Source: Zoogloea sp041917255 (lineage in GTDB: Bacteria > Pseudomonadota > Gammaproteobacteria > Burkholderiales > Rhodocyclaceae). From it: DNA of 64,000 nucleotides. Location: contig JAYRYA010000005.1 in NCBI GenBank assembly GCA_041917255.1, positions 105,254 through 169,253 on the forward strand, written 5' to 3'. Shown in pieces: positions 52,965 to 62,800 of this stretch. The notes beneath the pieces are model-generated. The model did not search any database and was not told where the DNA came from. It saw nothing but the letters and a program-made list of their open reading frames with translations. The number at the start of each line of letters is the position of its first letter. Position 1 is the stretch's first letter. The translations under genes and the position numbers were made by a program.

Positions 52965-54305
52965 TCAGCGCTCACGCCAGGCCTTGTTGAAGCTGTCGGC
53001 CAGGGGCTTGAACAGATAGCCGAGGAAAGTCCGTTCGCCGGTGATGATGAACAGGTCGGTCTGCATGCCCGGCTGCACCTTCTGGTCGCCCAGGCGCTGA
53101 AGCTCGTCGGCGGTGACCGTGGCTTTGACGACGAAGTAGCTCATCTCGGTGCGTGGATCGACCACAGCGTCGGCCGACACATAGCTCAACCGTCCCTTCA
53201 GCTCGGGCGTGGTGCGGGAATTGAAGGCGTGCAGCTTGATGCCCACCTCCTGCCCCTGCACCACCCGGTCGATGTCGGGCGGCAGCACCTTGCCCTCGAC
53301 GATCAGCCGGTCGGAGCTGGGCACCATCTCCATCAGCACCTCGCCGGGACCGATCACCCCGCCGGCGGTGTGGATCTTGAGGTCGGTGACCGTGCCATCC
53401 ACCGGCGCCCGCAGCTCGGTCTGCTCAAGGGTGTAGCGGGTGGCGCTCTCCCGTTCGATCAGCTCGAAGTTCTCCGCCTGCACCTTCTTCAGCTCGGCCA
53501 CGACCTCCTCGTGAAACGTCTTCTTGACCTGGAATTTCTTCAGATCCTTCTCGCTGATCGCGGTGTTCGCCGACGCCACCTTGGACGCCAGTTCGTCCCG
53601 CTCGCCCAGGAGCCGCGTGAGGTCGCGCTCGATCGCGCGGATCTTGGTCTTCTCGACCATGCCCTGACTGGCCAGCGCCGTCAGCCCGTCCAGTTCGGCC
53701 TTCACGCTGTTGGCCTGCTCCTGCTTGGAACGCTGCTGGGACTGAAGACCGGCGATCTCGCTGCGCAGGGCGCCGATCTGCCGATCGAGGATACCTACCT
53801 CACCGATCCGCGACGAACGGCGGGCGTTGAAGAGCGATTCCTGCGCCCGCAGGATCTCGGCGATCTGCGGGTCGCTCGCCCGCTCGACGAGCACCTTGGG
53901 AAAGATGATCGAAGCCCGCTCGTCCCGCTCGGCCTCAAGGCGCGCCTGGGCCGCCAGCGCCACCTCGCGGCCGCCCTTGACGACCCCGTAGGCGGCGCCG
54001 GCCTTGGTTTCATCCAGGCGCACCAGCACATCGCCGGCCTTCACGGTAGAGCCGTCGCGCACAAGGATCGCCTTGACCACACCGCCTTCCGGGTGCTGGA
54101 TCTTCTTGCGGCTGCTGTCCACCTTCACCGAGCCCTGGGCCACGACCGCCGACGACAGGGGCGCCAGGGACGACCACAGGATGCTGACACCGAAGGTGGC
54201 GGCGATCACTGCGTAGCCGATGCGGTTCCAGCGGCGGGTTTCAGCGGCAGCCTGCTCGTCTCCCACCACCATCGCGGCTTCAAATTCACGGGCGAGTTCA
54301 GCCAT
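52965..54305 (-). CDS. Type I secretion periplasmic adaptor (PrtE/HlyD family)
   Basis: A 446-residue membrane fusion protein. After ~25 cytosolic residues comes one membrane helix (IGYAVIAATFGVSILWSSLAPL), a lipoyl half (GGVVKAILVRDGSTVKAGDVLVRLD), a long coiled coil (~110-280), the second lipoyl half (LRAPVDGTVTDLKIHTAGGVIGPGEVLMEMVP) and a beta-barrel. It overlaps the end of the ATPase gene by 8 nt. It should span the periplasm between the ATPase and a TolC channel. No channel gene lies in this locus. Confidence 0.93.
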   Translation of the reverse strand: MAELAREFEAAMVVGDEQAAAETRRWNRIGYAVIAATFGVSILWSSLAPLSSAVVAQGSVKVDSSRKKIQHPEGGVVKAILVRDGSTVKAGDVLVRLDETKAGAAYGVVKGGREVALAAQARLEAERDERASIIFPKVLVERASDPQIAEILRAQESLFNARRSSRIGEVGILDRQIGALRSEIAGLQSQQRSKQEQANSVKAELDGLTALASQGMVEKTKIRAIERDLTRLLGERDELASKVASANTAISEKDLKKFQVKKTFHEEVVAELKKVQAENFELIERESATRYTLEQTELRAPVDGTVTDLKIHTAGGVIGPGEVLMEMVPSSDRLIVEGKVLPPDIDRVVQGQEVGIKLHAFNSRTTPELKGRLSYVSADAVVDPRTEMSYFVVKATVTADELQRLGDQKVQPGMQTDLFIITGERTFLGYLFKPLADSFNKAWRER

Positions 54306-56019
54306 GGCTGGTGCCTCCTTCCTGCTGGCCTTCCGGCCGGGCGATGACCCGCCGGGTGATGAGGGGCATGACCTCTGAGGTCGGCCCGTGATTCACGATC
54401 TGCCCTTTGAGCACCACCATCAGCTGGTCGGTGCCACCGAGTACCGCTGGCCGGTGCGCGATCACCATCACGGTAGACTGCCCGCGCAGCGCCTCCATGG
54501 CCTGACGCACGGCCGCCTCGCCCTCCGCATCCAGGTTGGAGGTGGGTTCGTCCAGCACGATCATCGGCGGGCGCCCGTAGAAGGCCCGGGCCAGCCCGAT
54601 GCGCTGGCGCTGACCACCGGAAAGGTTGACGCCCGCCGGGCCGATCAGCGTGTCATAGCCCTGGGGCAGCTCGAGGATCACCTGGTGGGCGCCGGCCAGC
54701 TGGGCGGCGTCCACCACCTTGTCCGGGTCCACCGAGCCGAAGCGGGCGATGTTCTCTGCCACGGTGCCGGGAAAGAGTTCGATGTCCTGGGGCAGATAGC
54801 CGATATGGGGCCCGACGTCTTCGCGGTTCCAGTCCGCGACATTGACCCCATCGAGCCGAACCACGCCTGCACCGGGGCGCCACACGCCCACCGCCAGCCG
54901 CGCCAGGGTGGATTTGCCGGCCGCGCTGGGGCCGGTGATACCGAGCACATGCCCGGCGTCGAGGGTAAAGCTGAGGTTGCTCACCGTGAACTTGCGCAGC
55001 TCCGGCGGGCCACCCGAGACCGCTTCAAAGACCAGTTTGCCTTCCGGCTTGGGCAAGGCCATGGTCTGCGCGTCTGCGGTGTCGTTGCCGAACCCTTTCA
55101 GCAGCCGCCCGTAGCTCTCCCTCGCTTGCAGGAAGCCCCGCCAGCCACCAATGGCCGCCTCGACCGGGGCGAGCCCGCGGCCCATGATGATCGACGAGGC
55201 GATCATCACGCCACCGGTACATTCTTGCTGGATGACGAGCCAGGCGCCCACACCGAGGATTGCGATCTGCAGGAAGAAGCGCAGCGCCTTGGCAACCGCG
55301 GCCACGTTGGCAGCCCGATCACTGGCCACGCCCTGCAGGCCGATGCCGAGGTCGTGGCGCTTGCGCCACAGCGCGGTGAGGCCGGGCAGCATCCCCATTG
55401 CCCGGATCGCCTCGGCGTTGCGGGCGGAGATCTCGGCAAACTGGGTACCGGCGGCCATCTGCTTGCCGGCCTCGCCGAGAGGTTCGCGGGTATCCCGCTC
55501 GTTCCAGAGCGCCAGCAGGAACAACAGCACGCCACCAGCAAGCGCCACGTGCCCCAGCCATGGGTGGAGCAGATAGACGAGGCCGATGTAGATCGGCATC
55601 CAGGGCGCGTCGAGCAGGCTCAGGATGTGCTGGCCGGTGAGAAACCCGCGCAACTGATCCAGATCCCGTAGCCCCTGCCCGGTTCGCCCTCCGGTGAGAG
55701 TGCGCATGAACACGAGGCCTGAGAGCTGCGCGTCGAAACGGGCGCCAAGCCGAACCAGCAAGCGGGAGCGCACGACCTCCAGCGCGGCCAGGGTGGCCAG
55801 GCAGGCGCCGGCGAACAGGGTGAGGTAGAGCAGCGTCGGGCCGCTCCGGGACGCGAGCACCCGGTCATAGACCTGCATCATGTAGATCGATGAGGTGAGC
55901 GTCAGCAGGTTTATGAAGAAGCTGAAGAACGCGACCCGTTTGAGCGCCCCCAGGGCACATCCAAGGGCCTGCCCCATCGGCGTGTCGATGCGCGGCCGTT
56001 CAAGTCCGAGAAATGGCAC
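54298..56019 (-). CDS. Type I secretion ABC transporter (PrtD family)
   Basis: A 573-residue fused permease-ATPase. Residues ~25-310 hold six helices (VAFFSFFINLLTLTSSIYMMQVYDRVLASRS). The ATPase has Walker A GPSAAGKS, signature LSGGQRQRIGLARAF and Walker B MIVLDEPTSNLD. There is no N-terminal C39-type peptidase domain, so substrates with C-terminal, uncleaved signals are expected. Start is the GTG at 56019 with AAGGA upstream. It lies after the giant repeat protein and PEP-CTERM genes on the same strand, so the giant protein is the likely cargo. Confidence 0.94.
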   Translation of the reverse strand: MPFLGLERPRIDTPMGQALGCALGALKRVAFFSFFINLLTLTSSIYMMQVYDRVLASRSGPTLLYLTLFAGACLATLAALEVVRSRLLVRLGARFDAQLSGLVFMRTLTGGRTGQGLRDLDQLRGFLTGQHILSLLDAPWMPIYIGLVYLLHPWLGHVALAGGVLLFLLALWNERDTREPLGEAGKQMAAGTQFAEISARNAEAIRAMGMLPGLTALWRKRHDLGIGLQGVASDRAANVAAVAKALRFFLQIAILGVGAWLVIQQECTGGVMIASSIIMGRGLAPVEAAIGGWRGFLQARESYGRLLKGFGNDTADAQTMALPKPEGKLVFEAVSGGPPELRKFTVSNLSFTLDAGHVLGITGPSAAGKSTLARLAVGVWRPGAGVVRLDGVNVADWNREDVGPHIGYLPQDIELFPGTVAENIARFGSVDPDKVVDAAQLAGAHQVILELPQGYDTLIGPAGVNLSGGQRQRIGLARAFYGRPPMIVLDEPTSNLDAEGEAAVRQAMEALRGQSTVMVIAHRPAVLGGTDQLMVVLKGQIVNHGPTSEVMPLITRRVIARPEGQQEGGTSHG

Positions 56020-56037
56020 GGTGATCCTTCAACGAGG

Positions 56038-56061
56038 CCGGGCCGGCGAGAGCCGGCCCGG
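56038..56061 (-). terminator. GC-rich stem-loop between the PEP-CTERM and ABC transporter genes
   Basis: 10-bp perfect arms CCGGGCCGGC / GCCGGCCCGG with a GAGA loop, between the stop of the PEP-CTERM gene and the transporter start. No U-run follows on the minus strand, so it may reduce read-through or set mRNA stability rather than end transcription. Confidence 0.5.
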
Positions 56062-56085
56062 TTGATTCTATGCGGGAGGATGCGC

Positions 56086-56643
56086 TCAGGCGCGGGCGCG
56101 CCGGGACCGCAGGAGCGCGGCACCCGCCAGCCCCAGCAGGGCCAGGGTGGTCGGCTCGGGCACGCTCGCGGCGCGGGCGCCTTCCAGGCGGAACGCCGTT
56201 GCGGGGTTGCCAGCGGTATCGGTGCCCACCGCGCCGGACCAGATCCACTCCACGTCCAGCGAGGTGTTCCACACGCCGATCTCGGTGGCGGTGAGGGTGA
56301 TGTCGACGATGTCGAGGGTGTAGCGGGTGAGGCCGGCGTAGGTGAGGTCGGCCTCCTTGGTAAGCGAGCCCGCAACCGCCGTGCCATTGAGGAGCACCTC
56401 GAACGCGTCGGCGCTCTCACCCATCGACAGGGGGCCGTGGAACCCCCACCAGACGAGCTTGTCGAGGGTGGCCCCCGCCAGCGCGGGAATCGCTTGCAGG
56501 TAGGGACTGCCAGTGGCGGCATCGGACCATTGGTTGTGGGCCGGATCGGTGGGCAGTTGCTGGTAGAGGACATCGGCAAGCGCGCTGCCGCTGGTCAGCA
56601 GGCAGGCCGCCGAGACGATGAGAGGACGAAGCTGAAAGGTCAT
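56086..56643 (-). CDS. PEP-CTERM sorting-domain protein
   Basis: A 185-residue exported protein with signal peptide (1-23, SGSALA) and a C-terminal PEP-CTERM tripartite signal: VPEPTTLALLGLAGAALLRSRRARA (PEP motif, hydrophobic helix, arginine cluster). Such proteins are processed by exosortase and linked to extracellular polysaccharide and flocs. The middle region (THSDAATGSPYLQAIPALAGATLDKLVWWGFHG-like) is of no known family. It lies between the giant repeat protein and the type I secretion genes; no exosortase gene is in the window. Confidence 0.87.
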   Translation of the reverse strand: MTFQLRPLIVSAACLLTSGSALADVLYQQLPTDPAHNQWSDAATGSPYLQAIPALAGATLDKLVWWGFHGPLSMGESADAFEVLLNGTAVAGSLTKEADLTYAGLTRYTLDIVDITLTATEIGVWNTSLDVEWIWSGAVGTDTAGNPATAFRLEGARAASVPEPTTLALLGLAGAALLRSRRARA

Positions 56644-56803
56644 GGAGCACTCCGGTTGATCGCTTTCCTGAACCCATGCAAGTCTGGTGCCAGGAAATTT
56701 ATTTATTTAATTCAACGGTTTCAAAACTGCGCGAGACTAATTTGTAAAAACTGCCAACACATTTCGCAGACTGGGCCCGGGGGTGCTCCCCGGGCTGTCT
56801 CCG
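56644..56803. other. Spacer between the giant protein and PEP-CTERM genes
   Basis: 160 bp, AT-rich around 56695-56760 and thus a plausible promoter area for the PEP-CTERM gene on the minus strand. Confidence 0.4.
56775..56795 (-). terminator. Stem-loop after the giant repeat-protein gene
   Basis: 8-bp arms GCCCGGGG / CCCCGGGC with a 5-nt loop, 9 nt after the stop codon on the minus strand. No strong U-run. Confidence 0.55.
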
Positions 56804-59800
56804 TTACAGATCGTTCGGCGGCAGCGGCACACCGATGACCGGGAACTCGAACTCGACCCAGTCGACCATGAAGTCGCTGCCGTGCTGCCCGGCGCCGTCG
56901 GTGGTTACACCGCTGCCGAAACCACCCGCCGCATCCTGGTAGCCGCCGAACACGAAGTCGCTGCCGTCGTAGGCGCCGGCCACCAGTTCGACCGCCGAGA
57001 AGCCGCCCGCGGCATCCAGGCTGACCTGCTGAGTGCCCGCGGCGGAAGTGGCACCGAAGGTGGTTTCCGCAACCACATTGCCACTGTCGTCGAGCAGGCG
57101 CAGACGACCGCTTTCGGTGAATAGGCTGCCGTCGTCGTTGATGAAGAAGCGCGACAGGTTGACCGTGACCCCGGTGGCGTCGTCCTCCAGATTGAAGCGC
57201 AGGCCTTCCTTACCGTCGATCTCCTGACGCACGCTGCTGGTGGCCGCCGACTGGCCGCTGACCCCCAGGTCGCCCATGTACACGTCGCCACCCGACAGGT
57301 TCTGCGGGCTGACCCCATGGTATGCAACTGCGGTCCAGCTTTCGGAGACGTTGGTCACATCGAGCTTGTGAGCGGCATTGATGCCCGTGACATTCCACGC
57401 CGCTGGCCACTGGCCGCCCGCCCCGCTCTGGCGCACCGGCGCATCGCCGACGCGGGTGGGGGTGGTGGGCTCGGCCAGCACGTTGATGGCGACGCTGGCG
57501 GTATCGAAGCCGCCATTGCCATCGGCCACTGTGTAGGTGTAGCCCGTGGTGCCGATGAAGCCCGGCGTCGCCATGAAGTACAGACCGCCGTCGGGGCGCT
57601 GGGCAAGGGTGCCCTGCAGGCCACTGACATCCACCGACTGGACGACCAGGCCGTCGCCATCAGCGTCGATGTCGCCGGTGAGCACGCCGGGGCCTGCGAT
57701 GTCGAGGCTGCCGTTGGCCCACACGTACAGCGTCTCGTTGTCCGCCACCGGGGCGGTGTTGGTCACGTCGATGCTGACCGTGCCCACGGCGCTGCCACCA
57801 TAGCCATCGGCTACCGTGTAGGTGAAGCCGGTGGTGCCACTGAAGCCGACAGTCGGCGTGAAGCTGAAGCTGCCGTCCGCGGAGAGCGTGAGGCTCCCGT
57901 CGAGGCCGGAGGCATCCAGCAGCGACACGAACAAGGCGTCCACGTCGGCGTCGCTGTCGTTGTCCAGCAGACCCGGGCTGGTGATGGCCAGCGGGGTGCC
58001 GGCGTGCACGCTGTAGCTGTCGGCGCCTGCCACCGGCGCTGCATTGACCACGTTGAAGGTGACCGTGCCTGTATCGAAGCCGCCCAGGCCGTCGGTCACC
58101 GTGTAGATGAAGCCGGTGGTGCCGGTGAAGCCGGCCGCGGCCGTGAACCTCAGGCTGCCGTCGGCAAGATGGCTGAGGCTGCCTTGCAGCCCGGTGACGT
58201 CCACCGACTGGACCGTCAGCGCATCGCCGTCGGCATCGGTGTCGCCGTCGAGCACGCCCGGAGCGGCAATGTCGATGCTCTGGTTGGCCCGCAGGCTGTA
58301 CACCTCGTCGTCGGCCACCGGGGCACGATTGGTCGTCACCGGCGGCGTTACGGTCAGCGCGTGGCTGCCCACCACGAAGCTGCCGTCCTCGTCGAGGAGG
58401 CTGACGGTGATGGTCGGCGTGGCAACTGCGCCGTAGAGGTGGGTGACGTCGCCCAGGCTGCTGTACGTGCTGGTGGTGCCGTCGCCCCAGTCCACCAGGA
58501 TGCCGTCGGGCAGGATCGCGTCGGAGCCCGGGTCGGCGTAGTTGGAAAGATTGAGGGTGTAAGCCAGCCCGACGGTGGCGCTGGCGGCGCCGGTGACGTC
58601 GAGGGTGGGGGCGACGTTAGTGACGGTGACGCTGTGGGTGGTGTGGGTGTTGCCGCCATCGCCGTCGCTGGCGGTGACGGTGATGGTGCGCTCGGTGGCG
58701 TTGGCCGGACCGTCAGCGTCGTCGGCAAAGATGTGGCTGACGGTGCCGCCCAGCATTGCGAGTTCGGCAGCCGTGAGGCTCTGCGCTGCGCTGCCGTCGC
58801 CCCAGTCGATGCGGTAGCCGAGCGGGTCGGCGGCATCGGCCGGGTCGCTGCCGGTGATGCCGAGGCTGTAGCTGGCTCCTTCGGGGGTGCTGGCGGCACC
58901 GGCGAGGAGGACCGTCGGGGCGACGTTGGTGACGGTGAGGGCGTGGGTGCCGAGCACGAAGCTGCCGTCTTCGTCGGTGGCGCTGACGGTGATCGTGGGG
59001 CTGGCTGCGCCGTCGGCGAAGACGTGGGTGAAGCTGCCGGCTGCCGCCAGCCATTGGGCCGGGGTGAAGGTGCTGATGCTGCCGTCGCCCCAGTCGATGC
59101 TGTAGCCACTGCGGGTCTCGGTGCCCGGGTCGAGCACCGCGCCAACGCTGAGGGCGAACACCGTGCCTTCGGCAACCGTGGCGGCGCCGCTCACCGGGGC
59201 GGTGGGGGCGACGTTGGTGACGTCGAGCGCCAGGGTGGTGCTGGCGCGGTCCGTGCCGCTGATGTCGGCCACGGTGATGGTGGCATTGAGGGTGGCGTCG
59301 CCGTCGGCGGCGCTGCGCGTGAGCATGAAGTCTTTGCTCGCAGTAGTGCCCGTCTGCACGAGGCCGTCATTCCAATCGACGCGGTAGCTCCAGCCATCGG
59401 CACCGCTGTCCTCGCCATCGGAGAACACGACGTTCCGGGTGAAGGTGCTGCCTTCGGATGCGCTGCCATCGGCTTGGGCGGCAATCGTCACCGTATCGGG
59501 CGCGGCGCTGACGGTCAGCGCGTGGCTGCCCACCACGAAGCTGCCGTCCTCGTCGAGGAGGCTGACGGTGATGGTCGGCGTGGCAACTGCGCCGTAGAGG
59601 TGGGTGACGTCGCCCAGGCTGCTGTACGTGCTGGTGGTGCCGTCGCCCCAGTCCACCAGGATGCCGTCGGGCAGGATCGCGTCGGAGCCCGGGTCGGCGT
59701 AGTTGGAAAGATTGAGGGTGTAAGCCAGCCCGACGGTGGCGCTGGCGGCGCCGGTGACGTCGAGGGTGGGGGCGACGTTGGTAACGGTGACGCTGTGGGT

Positions 59801-62800
59801 GGTGTGGGTGTTGCCGCCATCGCCGTCGCTGGCGGTGACGGTGATGGTGCGCTCGGTGGCGTTGGTCGGGCCGTCGGCGTCGTCGGCAAAGATGTGGCTG
59901 ACGGTGCCGCCCAGCATTGCGAGTTCGGCAGCCGTGAGGGTCTGAGCGGCGCTGCCGTCGCCCCAGTCGATGCGGTAGCCGAGCGGGTCGGCGGCATCGG
60001 CCGGGTCGCTGCCGGTGATGCTGAGGCTGTAGCTGGCCCCTTCGGGGGTGCTGGCGGCACCCGCGAGGAGGACCGTCGGGGCGACGTTGGTGACGGTGAG
60101 GGCGTGGGTACCGAGCACGAAGCTGCCGTCTTCGTCGGTGGCGCTGACGGTGATCGTGGGGCTGGCTGCGCCGTCGGCGAAGACGTGGGTGAAGCTGCCG
60201 GCTGCCGCCAGCCACTGGGCCGGGGTGAAGCTGCTGATGCTGCCGTCGCCCCAGTCGATGCTGTAGCCACTGCGGGTGTCGGTGCCTGGGTCAAGCACCG
60301 CGCCAACGCTGAGGGTGAACACCGTGCCTTCGGCAACCGTGGCGGCGCCGCCAACCGGGGCGGTGGGGGCAACGTTGGTGACGGTGACGCTGTGGGTGGT
60401 GAGGGTGTTGCCGCCATCGCCGTCGCTGGCGGTGACGGTGATGGTGCGGGCGGTGGCGTTGGTCGGGCCGTCGGCGTCGTCGGCAAAGACGTGGCTGACG
60501 GTGCCGCCCAGCGCTGCAAGTTCGGCAGCCGTGAGGCTCTGCACTGCGCTGCCGTCGCCCCAGTCGATGCGGTAGCCGAGCGGGTCGGCGGCATCGGCCG
60601 GGTCGCTGCCGGTGATGCTGAGGCTGTAGCTGGTCCCTTCGGGGGTGCTGGCGGCACCCGCGAGGAGGACCGTCGGGGCGACGTTGGTGACGGTGAGGGC
60701 GTGGGTGCCGAGCACGAAGCTGCCGTCTTCGTCGGTGGCGCTGACGGTGATCGTGGGGCTGGCTGCGCCGTCGGCGAAGACGTGGGCGAAGCTGCCGGCT
60801 GCCGCCAGCCACTGGGCCGGGGTGAAGCTGCTGATGCTGCCGTCGCCCCAGTCGATGCTGTAGCCACTGCGGGTGTCGGTGCCCGGGTCAAGCACCGCGC
60901 CAACGCTGAGGGCGAACACCGTGCCTTCGGCAACCGTGCCAGCGCCGCTCACCGGGGCGGTGGGGGCGACGTTGGTGACGTCGAGCGCCAGGGTGGTGCT
61001 GGCGCGGTCCGTGCCGCTGATGTCGGCCACGGTGATGGTGGCATTGAGGGTGGCGTCGCCATCGGCGGCGCTGCGTGTGAGCATGAAGTCTTTGCTCGCA
61101 GTAGTACCCGTCTGCACGAGGCCGTCATTCCAATCGACGCGGTAGCTCCAGCCATCGGCACCGCTGTCCTCGCCATCGGAGAACACGACGTTTCGGGTGA
61201 AGGTGCTGCCTTCGGATGCGCTGCCATCGGCTTGGGCGGCAATTGTCACCGTATCGGGCGCGGCGCTGACAGTCAGCGCGTGGCTGCCCACCACGAAGCT
61301 GCCGTCCTCGTCGACGAGGCTGACCGTGATGGTCGGCGTGGCGGCTGCGCCGTAGAGGTGGGTGACGTCGCCCAGGCTGCTGTAGGTGCTGGTGGTGCCG
61401 TCGCCCCAGTCCACCAGGATGCCGTCGGACACCAGAGTATCGGCGCCAGGATCGACGAGGTTGTCCAGCTTCAGCGTGTAGGGTTGACCGACGGATGCGC
61501 TCGCGGCGCCCGTCGCCCGCAAGGTGGGCGCCACGTTGTCGACAGTGACCACAAAACTGTCGGTAGCGATTTCTCCAAGACCGTCGCTCACCGAGACATT
61601 GACGGTGTGGCTGGACGGTCCGTCGGCGTAGATGTGCGCCAGAGTGAGCGCCAGACTGTCCAGGTGGCCGCTTTGCACCGTGCCGTCGCCATAGTCGATG
61701 GTGTAGTCGTAGCCCGGCGCATCATTGTCTGCACCATCCGAGAGCACCACGCTGCGGACCAAGGAAGCACCTTCGTTCAGCCGCGTCGCTGCACCGGCTT
61801 CGATGGCCAGTGGAGCGGGTGGTGGCAGCCGGTCGCCGTCGAGGATGGTCACGGTGCTGGAGGATCCGGCTGCACCGCTTGCCAGTGCCGACGGCGCAGT
61901 AAACTGAACGGAGAATGTTTCGTCTGCCTCGTTGAGCGCATCGCCGATCACCGGCACCAGCACAGCTGCGGTGGTCTGCAGCGGCGCAAAGTGCAGTGTG
62001 CCGGACACCGGCGTGAAGTCACTGCCTGCCGATGCCGTGCCTGACACCGTCGTGTAGGCCACGTCGATCGGCGCATCGCTGGGCCGCGACAACCGCACCA
62101 CCACCCCGGCGTCGCGGTCGTAACCGGCCACGCCTTCGACGATCTCCGGGCTCTCGGCAAACATCGCCAGATTATTTCCCGTGCCATCGTCGTCGAGCAC
62201 CCAGCCGGTGGCGCGCAGCGCGCTCACGCCATCGGCCAGGCGAGCGGAGCCGGTGACGCCGGTCAGCTCCATCACCACGGCCTCGTCGGCCTCGTCGAGG
62301 TTGTCGGCGTCGATGCGCCAGAACACGGTCTTGCTGGTCTCGCCGGGGGCGAAGGTGACCGAACTGCCGCTTAAGTAGTTGTAGACATCCGAGCCGGCGG
62401 TGGCCGTGCCCGACAACAGCCGATAGCTGACAGTCACCGCGGTGGCCGCCGGCGCCGACAAGGTGATGCCGAACGTGAGGTAGTTGGGATCACTGCTGGT
62501 GGTGCCCTCGAGGTTGGCACCGCCGGTGATGGCCACCGTGGGTGTGCCCGCGTCGTCGTCAAGCACCAGGGCTTCGCCCAGCGAGGCCTGGGCAACCTCG
62601 GACGGTTTGTCGAAGGCCAGCACGAAGATGTCGCTGGTCTCGACGAGACTGTCGCCATACACCGGCACCGACACCGAGGCACGGGTCTGGCCCGTGACGA
62701 AGTGCAAGCTCCCGGTAATGGACTGGTAATCGCTGCCGGCCTGACCGGTGACGTCCACCGTGTGGTAGTCGATACTGATCGGCCCCGGCGCCGGGCGCGA

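Noticed and set aside
58351..61560. CRISPR-like interpretation of the regular repeats
   Set aside because: Repeats are hundreds of bases long, coding, contiguous and in frame; there are no short repeats with unique spacers and no cas genes.
57317..62044. Very long open frame on the plus strand (about 1575 codons) opposite the giant repeat gene
   Set aside because: It is antisense to the clear Calx-beta/PKD/cadherin gene, is a by-product of GC-rich repetitive DNA, and its translation is low-complexity (V/G/A/D/H-rich) without domains or signal peptide.
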